From Amphimedon queenslandica (lineage: Eukaryota; Porifera; Demospongiae; Haplosclerida; Niphatidae): a stretch of DNA of 64,000 bases. Each line of letters begins with the position of its first letter. The stretch's first letter is position 1. The stretch spans positions 1-64,000 of the forward strand of contig NW_003546306.1 in the NCBI RefSeq assembly GCF_000090795.2. The letters are read 5' to 3'. The notes beneath the pieces were generated by a model, which did not search any database, was not told the DNA's origin, and worked only from the letters and a program-made list of their open reading frames with translations. Both the position numbers and the translations under genes were made by a program. Positions 1 through 11,985 of the stretch are shown here, in pieces.

Positions 1-763
1 TTTCATTCATTTCTGCAGCACAGTGTACCTTTCATCATTACAACTTTAGATGCATCATTGAAGTTGAACAGTGACACTGAATAAATCCGGCTTTGTACAG
101 TGGGTATGCTTTGCTATTGATATCTTTGTAATCATTAATAGGGTTACCGTCTAGTGCCTTTCTGTGAATAAAATAGTTCAAAATATTAGCAATAGTGAAA
201 CAAAATTAATTGTTGGAAGCTAGTATCATAAAAGATGGATCATCTATGCATTTCCAATCATCAGAAATCCAATTCATGGCATCACTGCACTGCATCATTG
301 CCTATAAAATGATGCATGAGTTACTTTTTGCCAGCCCCACCCAAAGCAGGCCTATTGCAAGAGTTTACTTACCTATTATGCTCCAAAACTTGTTCTGTGC
401 CAAGAATATAGTGGTAGATTGCTATGACTCCAGAGGGGCAAACACACTGAGGCCGAGAAGCAGTAAGTCCAGCAACAGGAATGAAGAGAGTCTGAATTAT
501 ATTGTTCAAAAAAAAGTATCAAAAGGAAATTAAGCAGCTTTAAAAAGATACAAATGAAAGGAGATAACAAGAAGAAACAGTAGAAATAATCAGAGTAGCT
601 CCTACAGCGATCGTATTGCGATAAAACTGATAAAACTTCAGCTGTGTTTATGCGCCAAAAGTCCGCCATTTTACCACCACTTTGGGTGCGCGTTAATTAG
701 AATCATTTTGGTGCATAAGGTCCATTAAATTTGTCTAAATCTTTCTAGATTCTTAGACTAGAT
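1..763. other. Non-coding stretch, nothing firm
   Basis: I recognise no coding segment here. The part from about 480 to 700 resembles, loosely, one arm of the fold-back element at 36150-37565: both carry a GCTCCTACAG word and both end near a G-T-T-A-A-T-T-A-G-A word. It could be a diverged solo arm, but the match is weak by eye. Confidence 0.3.
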
Positions 764-954
764 TAAGGCCACATTTACACAGCAACGAAAACGATGCAAT
801 CGGTATTGTTTTGTGCCTGTTTTATGCTTCTGTTTACACAAAAGAATGAAAACGTGATAGAATCTTGATAGAACTCTATGGAAACGAAAACGGTGTTCAA
901 AGTGAATACTTTAAAAACGATGCTTTTTGCGTTGCTGTGTAAACTATAGCCTTA
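764..954. mobile_element. Short TIR element (MITE), 191 bp
   Basis: The two ends are imperfect inverted repeats of about 24 bp. The left end begins TAAGGCCACATTTACACAGC; the reverse complement of the right end begins TAAGGCTATAGTTTACACAG, and both continue with AACG. The interior has no coding capacity and contains several AACGAAAACG-like words. No clear target-site duplication was found, so the superfamily is not assigned. Confidence 0.65.
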
Positions 955-970
955 GTCATATATATATCCA

Positions 971-1236
971 ATGACACGACAGTCACGACTCACAAGAGAC
1001 AGTGGCAGAGAGGGAAGAGAGGTCACTCAGCTCAGCCTCGGCCTCATCATGTTGATCATTATTATTGTGTCTACCCCTCTTAAAACTGCAAGTCCTGCTA
1101 TATGCAATGAAGCTCCTTGCCATGGTGGCAATAGAGATGAAGGATTTGGTGATGATGACCTGCTTCCCAGTTCATCAGCCATCCCCTTCCCCTATGCCGA
1201 TTTAAGTTCAAGTAGCTCTGAGTCTGAACTGGGTGA
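971..1236 (+). CDS. Possible first exon of a secreted or membrane protein
   Basis: An open frame starts at ATG 971. Around residues 21-38 it has a strongly hydrophobic stretch (LSLGLIMLIIIIVS) that could be a signal anchor or a signal peptide after a long basic leader. A short CNEAPCHGG segment follows, reminiscent of the start of an EGF-like module, then an acidic serine-rich tail. A consensus splice donor (G|GTGAGT) falls near 1231-1237, in frame with the open region. No downstream exon could be identified in the next kilobases and no family was recognised. It is the only segment in the window that could plausibly be host coding, and it may equally be chance. Confidence 0.25.
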
Positions 1237-1239
1237 GTT

Positions 1240-2024
1240 CAGACATCTACTGAATTGTAAGTAAGCATGATAATTATATTAACATGCTTATTTGTGTATT
1301 ATTCTTCCAATAGCTCTTGAGTACCACACCATCACTCAAGTTGCATGAATGTTAATGCTCATGCACTACTATTATAGTGAGTCATCAAGCTAGGCTACTT
1401 ATAATTCACTGCTTTATATATTCTTTTGTAGATATAAAAAGAACAATAACAACATGATATATATAATAATAATTTTCCTTTTGTTATTAAAGACTTAATT
1501 AAATAATTATTGTGTCAGCCCAGGCGGAGCATTCAAGTAGCCTCAAGTCTTGAGGTATTGAGAGCTAGGGGGGAGAAAACGAAAGAGGATAAAATATAGA
1601 TCAAGTAGATTTATATACATGTACATTCAATGTTAAATCGTAAGCAGGGCATCGTATTTATATTTGGTACCAGTAAATTTTAAAATTCTATCAATGCCCA
1701 TTTGGTTACCTCAGTTGTAATTGTAAAAATAAAGGACATTAATATATCTTCCACTGCAAAAATGGTTAACATTAAGGCTGCTAGGGGTCTACAGTACATT
1801 ATCTGTTGTGTATTTAATTCTAAGTACATGTACAATGATTTAGAATTGAATATAAAGCTAAAGATTAGCTAAAAAATGAATTAAGTTTCATAAGGAACAT
1901 TTAACCACAAAGCTGGAGTTGTAACCGCAAGGCAGGAGTTGCAAGCAATGTGTAATGGGGTTGTGCATTTGTTCTTACGAGTAGGCTCTAAAATTGTACA
2001 TGAATAGATAATTTACTTGTACAT
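1240..2024. other. AT-rich non-coding stretch
   Basis: No coding region is supported. Several TACATGTA-type palindromes occur (for example near 1616-1626 and 1826-1836). A local near-repeat (AACCACAAAGCTGGAGTTG / AACCGCAAGGCAGGAGTTG) lies at about 1903-1942. Confidence 0.4.
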
Positions 2025-2028
2025 ATAT

Positions 2029-2265
2029 GTGACCATAATTGACAAAAGGTACCTTATGGCGGATAGGAAAATTGGTCGTTATAGCCTGAAAAATCTAACT
2101 TCCTGAGCTCCAATTATCATTAAATTACACCAGAGGATGCAAAAAGTTACTATGTAACTTTTAGAAACAATTGTTGTCCAACAGAGCACTCACAGGTTGA
2201 TATTTTTCATTATAATGATGAATTTTAAAATCCGCCATAAGGTACCTTTTGTCAATTATGGTCAC
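2029..2265. mobile_element. GTGACC-type MITE, copy 1
   Basis: This is a 237-bp element whose ends are near-perfect inverted repeats of over 30 bp, beginning GTGACCATAATTGACAAAAG and continuing with GGTACCTTATGG. It is flanked on both sides by ATAT (2025-2028 and 2266-2269). The same length, termini and interior recur at 52897-53127 and 55978-56214, and copy 2 has the duplication ATTT, which shows that the duplication is a real 4-bp target site and not part of the terminus. There is no coding capacity. The terminal GTGACC is shared with the 6-kb transposon at 45518-51482. Confidence 0.9.
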
Positions 2266-2269
2266 ATAT

Positions 2270-5200
2270 ATATATATACCAATATGAATATTATGTATAA
2301 AGACAACTACACTTTACCATACATAAACAAAAGCTTAGTATAACATGCTTCCATTTCGATTTTAAGAAAAGGAGTGAGAGAAAGGGATAAAGGGGAGGGA
2401 GAGAGGGAGGCGAGGAGGAGAGAAGAGATGGGGCATTCTTCTACATGTACATTTGCACATGTATCAAAGCTGTATTTTACATGTATAATGGTCATTTATC
2501 ATTTTATAATATTGGAAATGAAGAGCAAACACAATGTTCATGTAAATATAAGATATCCAACTTGGTTGACATTATTAACATACATGTACATTTGGTGCAC
2601 ATATTGACTATCATCATTGATGTATGTGATGTATTATGAGTAGGAGGGAGTTACATTTATAGCTTCTAACCAACTAATTTAAAACATAGTTAACATCAAT
2701 ACACAAATTTATATACAGGTGTGTATACTGCATTAACCTTACTCATAAACACAGCCCCACCACTTAAAATAGCCTGCCCCATTACCAATAAAAAAGTTGC
2801 TATGGCAACTTATAATCCATTTTTATATTGTGAGAAAGCATAGATCATTAAAGCAAGTACATGCATTTACATGTATAACAACATTTGAAATGATTGTAGT
2901 AAGTAACTACTAACAAATAGAAATGATGACATGCAACAGTGACAAATCAGTTAAAGCATTACTGATGCTCTCACCAAAAGAAAGAGATCACACTCAGAAT
3001 AAATGTATATGTAGTGCAGGCTCGCTGGGAAAGAAGCTTATGAGAAAGCTTTGACCATTGTAGCAGATATATGTATGTACATGTGTGACACTTGTGAAAT
3101 AAACACATTTACATTGGCCCTGCCATATAGTTAAATGTTCCCTGTCAATAAGGAAACTACTTTGATATCTGAGAATTGATACAGTAAAGCCACATAAATC
3201 ATAATAAGATTTAATATACATGTATTTCATATATCTAAGACAAAAGGAGGCAGGAATGTGAGTATTATCATGCTCAAACTGCTCTACCAAACCATACAAT
3301 ATAATTGTTATGATAAGGACCAGCCACAAAGTAAATGAGTGCACTATAGCACATGCCCTCGCCACAACCAGTGAAGTGTAACACAACAAAAGTTAAACAG
3401 TAATGGTTTTTGCAAAAAAGAATGTTGCTGACTTTCTGTTTAGCTACCTTGCTGCTGCAGCAATTAAAGGTGTGGCTGGAATGAAAGTTGTGGCTCAGGC
3501 TTAGCTGAGCTGAATCAAAATATGCACCACCCAGTTTAGTAAATGGTGCCATGTGGCCTTACTGTGGAAAGAAAGCTTTAGTTTTTCTAGTCATGCACAC
3601 AATTTTACACAGATTTGTTAGGCTCTACTTGTTGCATGCAATTCCTCAATCCAGTTTCTTCAGATTCGAGGCAGTAGCCACCATATCAGAGAGAAGCCGC
3701 TATGCTACAAAATGGATGGTAAGTCACACTTAAGCTGTCATATCTCACAAACGAAGGAAAATCAAGCAATTCCACACATATTTTTTGTTTTCCATGTTTT
3801 CCTTTACCAGTTGTTGCCTTCAAAGGTACCAAAGCTTCAGCCATGCAAAAGTTACTCCTAAACTTTTTGTGTTCTTAAACGCTGCCGCCTTTTTCCACCT
3901 TGGAAAAGAACAAGAGTTTATTATAGAAAAGGAACAACTTTTTCAGTACCTAAATGGCAAAAGAAATGCTCTGAAGAGCTTGACTAAAAAGTAGCATGAG
4001 CCAAAAAATCATTCATGATTGAAAATTTTGCTAACACACACACACTGACAGCACGAGCGCAGTACCCTTGCCCATACGCTTACAGCATGGGCGAGGGCAA
4101 CTACCAAATATTGTAAACGCAACTAAAATACATGATACATGTAAATTGTAGCATTGTACATGTAGTAAAATTATGTGCATGGACATAGGTACATAGGTGT
4201 GTCATGTATTATTGAATCTGACGTGTACATGTAGTTATGTGCATGATCTATTTTTTGTGAATTCAGCGATTGGATAATAATAATAACTCAAGACAATTAA
4301 TGATCACAGATCACTCATGCTACAGCACAGGTGTACATGAATTTGTTTGTATCCAAATAGTCCTGATGCAAATTTACATGTATAATACAATGCTCAACAT
4401 TAATTCTATTCAAAACTTCATTTTTACAATAAGGCAGCTTTTTGACTTTGATACATGTGTAAAATACATGCTCAATACAGAGAAATGTTCAGAAATTGTG
4501 TCTGAACATTGCTTAATTTAATGGTCCATTTTTATGAAACAATTGTACAGGGTTTTTCACAGGTTTTAGCATATAGTGCTCATGCAGCTTCTTTTAAGTG
4601 GATTGTTAAACAAAATGCTGTAATACATGTAGAGGGTACATGCATTTCAACAAAAATGCAAGGAGAAATTTGAAATGTACATCTAGAATAAAATCATTGG
4701 TTTCATGTTCATTTATATGTACATGGGTTCAATATTCAATTACAGGTTGTCAGGACCAACATGTACATGTACAATGCAAGTGGAGTATCCTACAGGTCAT
4801 GCATGATTGCCTATTACAAATGCTTTACACTATATACTACCTTTTACATTACTTTAGCCTTGAATTTATACATGTACATGTTCATTATGCAAACAGACGA
4901 TAAACACTTACATTTTTTATCTAACTTTGACGAAAAATACAGGTTGATCTTCCGAACCCGACAAATATCAATAAGTACAGAATAATTGTAATTATAGACT
5001 ACTCAACTCTCAACAAAACACAACACTCTCATCAACATAACAAGTTTATCACTCTCAAATACAACATCACAATTTAAACTCACAAAAGGATTAAAAAGGC
5101 ACAACTCAATCTTGAAATATACTTTCACTGTAAGAGGGACAGGAGATGGAGGATGACATTGTGCATAGGAGGGAGTCAAACAAGAGAAAAAATACAGGAA

Positions 5201-6050
5201 GAGAAACAATACATTAGTCAGGTCAACCAATTAGAGTTATATTAAAGTATGTGAGAATAGAGTAAAAGAGTTCCGTCAAGTGGTCCCAGTTTATATACGT
5301 CAGCATAAATCTGAGCTATGAAATAAAAGTGTTGGCTTGGTCATGAGCCTCCTCCTTTATGTGGGTCAGGCCCGCCTGACTAATTCAACCCCAGCTGGCA
5401 TCAACGTAGGCTAAGAAGTGACCTCTTGGCTAAATAATTGAAATAGACAAGTGGAATATACTATGATTAATGATACTAAGGATTATAAACAACAAAATAC
5501 AACTAACCTAACATGTTCAACCATTAATTTATTGACTTGAATAATGACCATAGATGACCATCAAAAAAAAGAGTGCCTCGATGAGTGCAGCTTGGGCTGC
5601 ATGGCCATAGACATGCAAATGTGAATGAGCCCTAAAATATATTAATAAACTATGTTTTACAGATAAATCTAATCAGCTCAGTATACATAATCCAGGGATT
5701 CGGCAACTCCTATAAAAAGTCTCGAGATTTGAGACGTGATGACAATTACAACTTACAAGGGCCTAGTTGTGTAGTTGGGGGGTGTGTGAGCCTAGCCTAC
5801 TTTTAATCACGTGATCCATATGTATTAGTATCCATAGCAACTATCTAGACTACTCATAAAATGAAAAAATTATAGCAGTATTATTATTGCAAAACATGTT
5901 TTTAATAATAAATTTATCACTATGATTCAGAAAAATGACTTTAATGAGTCAAGGAGCCCATATTCGTACTATTCCATTAAATGATTAAAATCTTGTTTTA
6001 ATGACTAAAAGAAGAGAAACATGTAACATTTTTTAGAAGGGAGAGATAAT
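2270..6050. other. Long non-coding stretch rich in TACATGTA
   Basis: No conserved protein was recognised in any frame. The palindrome ACATGTACATGT and its fragments recur every few hundred bases (near 2444, 2481, 2582, 2871, 3077, 3220, 4138, 4226, 4377, 4628, 4760, 4869). Short open frames at 3785-3994 and 4270-4521 have low-complexity or unrecognised content and no splice context that I trust. Confidence 0.4.
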
Positions 6051-6066
6051 AATCCAAATAATAATA

Positions 6067-6102
<36 letters not shown>

Positions 6103-6112
6103 TTTTCATTAT
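6051..6112. repeat. (AAT)n microsatellite
   Basis: A run of AAT/TAA triplets with few interruptions, about 60 bp. Confidence 0.9.
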
Positions 6113-6885
6113 TTTTATTACCGAGGTGTGGCCATGATGGACTTAATTGATTGGCCTTGCCTTCCAATTGCAAATTTGGCACAAAATGGCCTTTTATGAC
6201 CACGTGACAGAATAAGCTTAAGTCTTTTTCTTTTTAAGAGTAACTTATGACATGTAGTATGGCACAACACTGCTGCCTAGATATATTTAAAAGATTGGAG
6301 AGAGTCTAGTGCTGCTAGCCTACTACATTTCGGGGTCAACCCTTCACAAAGTCGGAAGGCCAGGAAGAATTTTGGAACATAAGTCGATACCAAGTAAGAA
6401 CTGAGAAATTTTACACATATTAATAAAACAAAAGGTAGTTGTCTGCTGGAAAGTGATTTTATTTATCTCGAGAATGTCAGCAAAATTGCTGTATTTTAAA
6501 AATTTTTCTCCCTTACTTTGCGAGCTTCTTCTCCCTAGCGCTGCTCTTTAAACATTTTAGCTGATAAATGAAGGCTTGGACTAGCTGTGGAGAAAAATCT
6601 ATGAGTCTAGAGGACTTAGTGTTTTAATTAAAAAAGTTTAAAAAAAAATCTCAATAAGATATGCAGGACAACCCAAGTACTTAATAGCCGCCTACACGGC
6701 GAGTCAAACAAGTGAATAATGATATATTATTTCTAGATCATGTACTGAGGACTCTGTTTCAGTATCACGACAATTTTCATAGAAGTTTAAGAATTTTTAA
6801 AATATAGTTGTTCTCTAGAGAGGTGTTTTAAACAAAGTAGAGCAACAATTTTTTTAAAGAATATTAAATTCATGGAGCGCCTCAT
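6113..6885. other. Non-coding stretch before the Helitron fragment
   Basis: I recognise no coding segment. A GTAAGA donor-like site sits at about 6391-6397 after a short open stretch, but no exon family is apparent. Confidence 0.3.
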
Positions 6886-6889
6886 TATC

Positions 6890-7537
6890 ACATCTTCCTT
6901 TGGATTGAAAAGGATCCCGTTGTTGGTATTGATTGTCCAGAAGAAGTCTATTTTTTAATACAAGATAGGATTAACTGTAATATACCAGATACTAATGCGT
7001 CGCCTGATTTAAATTTCTTAGTAACAAAGTACTAAATGCACAAGTGCAGCAAATACTGCAAGGGAAATATTAAAGTTAGCAAGACCTATGTATCTAGATG
7101 CCGATTTTATTTTCCTAGACCAGTAAGAGATACTATTTGCTTCAATAATGTTGAAAATAGCTTGTAATCATGCAATAAAACATACAGTCTCAAACGAGAT
7201 GTAAAAAAAGCTTGAGTCAATGACTACAATCCTTTACTGTTGAAATTGTGGCGTGCAAATATGGACTTGCAATACATAGCTGAGTGGAGTCTTTCCTTAA
7301 CAGAGTATGTAACTGGATATGTCACTAAAGCCGAAAAGTCATGCACAGGACTTATGGGATGAAGTCAGCAACTCTGACAACATATACAACAGGCAATGGA
7401 AAGTTAGACATACATTACTTCGAGCCAAAAAAATAGGGCTATATGCAGCTAGCGATCTTCTCGTTGAAAGTTTATACATAAAATCAGAAACCGTACAGTA
7501 CCACTGGAAGAAAATTTGTCATGCTAGGTATAGATGA
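6890..7537 (+). pseudogene. Helitron replication-initiator fragment
   Basis: Forward frames from about 6890 spell segments typical of the animal Helitron Rep/helicase polyprotein upstream of the PIF1-like helicase. In order these are a W-I-E-K-D-P-V-V-G-I-D block, HKCSKYC (a Cys/His cluster), CRFYFPRPVR, VNDYNPLLLKLWRANMD, IAEWSLSLTEYVTGYVTKAE, then KSHAQDLWDEVS and YAASDLLVESLY. It is broken: an in-frame stop falls after V-E-N-S-L near 7164, another before VNDYNP near 7214, and a frame change occurs near 7340 at the AEKS/HAQDL junction. The helicase part is absent. It is a truncated rolling-circle transposon copy; neither the 5' TC end nor the 3' hairpin/CTRR end was identified. Confidence 0.75.
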
Positions 7538-7869
7538 ATTAAGAATATTATATAAAATTGAATTAATTCATATGAAACATTGCAACAAATATGACATGAA
7601 CTTTGTCTAGGAGAAAGGTTTAAAGGTGATAAAGTTAATGTGTAATGATGTTTATTCTGTATCAAATGTGATGCACAAATTTAATGTGCGTGACATATGT
7701 GTTTGTCTTTTCATATAATCAAAAGCAAGATTAAAGATGAGTGCTATATGTTGAAGGTAGCAGAAACTTTTAAGTACCAACAACACCTATTGGTTACACC
7801 TCCCCCATTCCATCTATTCACAATTTTACAGTTGGTTAACATTTCTCCTTTAACATCAAAATTGTCACA

Positions 7870-8950
7870 ATGTAAGTCATTGTTCCTCATCTTCATCTTG
7901 TACCACCCATTCTTCCAGATGTGCCCAGTTAGGACAGTCAGCAGGAAGGCTTTTAGAACATACACCAATTTCAGTAGGAATAGTGATTCTTTTGGCTCAG
8001 TCTGTCTTGCTGCGCAAAATCTTTCGATCTCAACTCTCAATGTACTTCTGGAACTCATCTGATGCTAATTTAGTGAGTGTTTGACAAACTTCCCAAGTGG
8101 TGCAGTAGTAGTCTGTGCCTCATCACTTGGTTCATCACTGGCAACAGCCGATTCATCAGATGACAAGTACTCCACTTTGCAAACGGATTCTAACTTGTTC
8201 TTTAGTGATAGATCAATGGAAGTTGACTTATTTAGAGCTATTAACCTGGTTCATTATTTCTACAAGAAATAAAGCATGCTTTACTATTATTATTTCCTTT
8301 TGAAGCAGCTTACATTGCTCATTCTTTGCCTTTGTTGTGTTTTTTGGTTAGTTTTAACATCTGTCCCGTTTGATATACGCTGTGATTTCCCATAAAATGA
8401 TTTGAAGTAAGTCCTAATAGCACCTATACTAAAAATAATTAAGCCTATAGCTAAAAAACTACACTTGCGTTTCATTTAAATAGATGTGTAAGAATTTGAA
8501 CTGGGTAAACCTTTTATGGTAGTTTCTATAGTAGCATTAACTCCATGATTATCTCTGTGATCATACCTATATTATTATAACAATAAAATCATACAAACAA
8601 CCACTTACAAAACAGAAAAGTTCCATTCCTTAAAAGTATCATCTAATTTACTGGTGAGTTCTTTGTAAGCATCATAAACCATTGCCTACATGTATATTAC
8701 TATAAAAGGAGCAAAATCATAACACTCTTATGCACAACTCTCTTTGTAATTTTTCTTTTTTTGCACTTGAGCCCCACTATTCTCTCCAATGTAACAAAGT
8801 GTTCTCTCTATCCGCTCAGTACGGTGTAACAAAGTAGAAATTGATTTATTAGAAATCTCAACTACAGACTCAGATGGATTGCTAAATAAATGTGGACTAT
8901 TTGTCACACTGGTCACGTTAGATCTATTATTAAGAGTAGAACTAGGTGTG
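7870..8950 (-). pseudogene. Broken transposon-associated gene of unknown function
   Basis: Reading the minus strand from about 8916 to 7880 gives a series of segments in the order I associate with a widespread invertebrate transposon-linked protein of unknown function: RIERTLCYIGEN plus a lysine-rich stretch, then AYKELTSKLDDTFKEWNFS (8600-8665), IRTYFKSFYGKSQRIS (about 8380-8430), VEYLSSDESAVASDEPSDEA (about 8110-8180), then LASDEFQKYIES, AKRITIPTEIGVCSKSLP and NWAHLEEWV (about 7890-8060). The segments lie in different frames, with stops after YIES and after SKTD in the last one. It may be the second gene of a neighbouring DNA transposon. The family assignment is from memory of similar proteins; no catalytic motif is visible. 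Confidence 0.5.
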
Positions 8951-9375
8951 GTGCATGTTGAAGACAGGCTTTGAGTTAATGGAATTAAGTAAACAATTAG
9001 AGAAACCTTTTATTAGAATATGATATACTGATACATGGCAATAAGTCTCTATTTGTGATCCTGTTTTGTCAAAGAAGTAAAGGATTTCGCACCTGTCTCC
9101 TTAGAGTTGCATTGCAGCTGCCCTGTAGATCCGACCTGGATGCAGATTGAATTGGTCTGAAGAAAGACATCTTTACCACAGAAATTTAAAGTTGTTCAAT
9201 AAAGAACAAAAAGTAAAGATGGGCGGCAGTCGAGCGGCGAGAGTAGCTGGCAAATGCTCACACACAATCCACCATTAATGTTGAAGCTGCAGCATCTATG
9301 ATGATCTAATAATTCTAATTACGCGGATGACACATGCGCAAGGGTAAAAGTTGTGCCGCTGTCACACCTATTGAA

Positions 9376-11985
9376 ATGTCTTCTAGGAAAAGAGAACATT
9401 ACGACCTGCGGCATATTCCTGTATTTAAAAGACATAAATCAATGCAATTTCAGATGGTATAGGGAGAAAAGAAATGACAAGTGATGAGGAGGATATGGAC
9501 GATTTCTCAGCTCAAACTTGCAATTCATATGTACCAGGCTTGCAAAATGGTGGCAGCAGTGGCTCTGATGTCCCTGGTTCATGTGCCGATCCAATAATAG
9601 ACAGCATTTATGATCCATCTAGTAAAAAACTGAGTAAAAATGATCAAGATGGTATGTTACTTTTGAACAACTCGCATGCATGGTTTTTGCCTGTATACCA
9701 GCAAAAACACAACTATGTGAGTTCATTAAAAACAATAGCAATTAAGGGTCATTGTACTTTGTCTGAACTGCTTGCATATAACCTGTGCTAATGTTTGCAA
9801 TTGAGCAAATGAAATCTATTTTAGAAAGTATATAGCTTACATCAAAGTATATATTCACATAATTAAAAATAGATGATACATGTAGGTATTATATAAGATA
9901 AATATAGTCAGCCTGCAGCAGCTGAAAACGAGAATACTCTGAGAAGTACAGAACATTAATAGTCCCTTGATTTCTTCCACAGCAGCCCTTGATGTCTTGA
10001 TCTATATCAGATTTTGTCTTGATCACTTGATTTCTCCTGATCCAGCTCGGTCACAAACACGTATAGACTGTTTTAAAAGTGACATGTCCCCTTGAAGGGT
10101 ATCATTTTGCAATAAAAAAGAGTGAAAATGAGCAAATAGTGAAAATTATAGTATTTTCTGTGCAGTGGCAACTTCACAGGGTTTCATAGCAGTAGTGCCA
10201 GCTAGTTGTTAAAATTTTATAAATTTATGTAATATTTATTTTGTAGTTGTGTACATGCACGATTACCCATATAGTACCTTGTTAGTATTGTAAAATTATT
10301 GAATTCACAAATGGTGGATTTATGACATTTTCAAGCTTTTTAACTCAATGCTATAAATAAAACTAATGTACATGAGTGTTATGAATCCAATAAGCAACTA
10401 TATAGTTCAAATTTTTGATCTACAAGAAAGCATTAAATATTCCTGGTTGTATTGCCCAGTTGTTGTAGTATTAGTTTCACATTTTAAGATACTTCATTAA
10501 AAATCACTGGTTGTATTGCCCGGTTGTTGTGGTATTAGTTTCACATTTTAAGATACTTTTTAATCATTTTATAATTAGTCAGTTCTTGAGGGAGCTATAG
10601 AGGGATGGATAAATCCTATATTATTAATAATAGGGCATGCATCAGACTGCAGCGATACTGATATAGTGAATGAATCTGCCACAGAAGAGTTTTGGGACTT
10701 ACATCCAGATGAAACAGCAGCTGATTTTAGTAGTTTACATGAAACTGGTCATAGAGAATCTCAACCACTAGCTAATACTAGTACTGTGCTTTCCTCAGTC
10801 AGGTCACTTTTCTCTAAGATGTTCATTTTCCTGTTATGGTCATCTTATTATGGCAATACTTACCGAGCAATAGCACATCTTATTTGTTTCATACGTTACT
10901 TTGCCGTTCAATTAGCAACGTTTACCTGCTGCATCACCTGTCCTTGATTTAATACCAAAAAGCTTATATATTTTAGGAATAATCTATAATTTGCATTCAG
11001 ACAATTTCAATAAGTATGTCATTTGCAAGTTTGCAGCAGTTTGTATAAGATTGATGACTGTTATGAGTATAGGGGTGGCCATGTTTTACCCAAACTGTCC
11101 TTTTGTTGTATACCCACACCATCCAAACAAGACTAGGACGAAACCTTGCAATCATGCACTTCTCAAAAAAGTAGTTCTCAAAGGTTTTAGAAAAACAGTA
11201 TCCATTCATGGTTTATTGTTACAAAAGTTTAAAGATCAACTGACTGGTATTCTCATTCACCCAGACATGATTGATAAATGCAATAAATGGAGAACACGTA
11301 TTATACCTGAAGTGTATTTATGTAATATTTATGATGGCAAAGTATGGAATGATTTTGTTGCAAATGGATTTTTAAGTGTAGATAACAATATTGCTCTAAT
11401 GATGAACTGTGACTGGTTCCAACCATTTAAACTAACTCAATACAGTTTGGGCATATTTTACGTATTAATAATGAATTTACCACAAAATAATTGTTAAGAG
11501 AGAACCTTATAATTGCAGTAATAATCCCAGGACCTACTGAGCCTACTTACAGAAAAATTATTACCTTTGCCTTTGGTTAATGATTTACTTGATTTGTAGC
11601 ATGAATTTAAGGTTGTTTTTAATGCTGGTGAAATTAATGTTAGGGCAGCATTGCCTTGTGTTGCCTTAGATATCCCTGCAGCACGTAAAATTTGTGGGAT
11701 TTGTGGCCATACTTCTAGGCATGCCTGTTCTAAATGTAAACAAATTTTTACTTTTGATAAAGAGCGAAACAAAATAGATTACTCAGGAACTACTATTTTT
11801 TCACTTCATCCACACAGTCCACATAAAGCTAATGCTTTTTTTGCTTAAGAGGAAATAGCAAAAACTAAAAGGAGCATGAAACAGAGTCACGATACTCTGA
11901 ATTGATGAAGCTTCCCTATTTTGACTGTGTACGATTCACTATTGTTGATCCCAAGCACAATCACTTCACACGAACTGCAAAGCAT
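9376..11985 (+). pseudogene. CACTA (En/Spm) transposase, decayed
   Basis: Forward-strand exons and broken frames follow the order of animal CACTA transposases of the Transposase_21 type. A basic start (MSSRKREHYDLRH, 9376) leads to an acidic exon at 9474-9650 ending at a GGTATGTT donor. The segment from about 10640 has ATEEFWDLHPDETAADFSSL and a hydrophobic block. From 10990 come DNFNKYVICKFAAVC, PNHP-like basic residues, KPCNHALLKKVVLK, WRTRIIPEVYL, YDGKVWNDFV, NCDWFQPFKLTQYSLG and NLPQNN. The segment at 11651-11848 has LPCVALDIPAARKICGI and CSKCKQIF with DYSG, and from about 11905 MKLPYFDCVRFTIVDPKHN. Several stops and frame changes interrupt it. The homologous signal stops near 11985, where an antisense BEN-domain gene begins. 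CACTA/TAGTG termini were not located. Confidence 0.75.
10440..10560. repeat. 63-bp tandem duplication
   Basis: Two adjacent copies of a unit beginning TGGTTGTATTGCCC and containing TTAGTTTCACATTTTAAGAT differ at only a few positions. The duplication lies in the presumed intron between the first and second exons of the CACTA transposase. Confidence 0.85.

Noticed and set aside
210-669. Open frames on both strands (107 and 97 codons)
   Set aside because: No recognisable domain, no splice context, and mutually antisense in AT-rich DNA; they look like chance frames.
2994-3552. Minus-strand frames of 131 and 92 codons
   Set aside because: Unrecognised, overlapping in different frames, no splice signals in a consistent order.
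6300-6400. Possible host first exon with GTAAGA donor
   Set aside because: No ATG-led frame or downstream exon could be supported.
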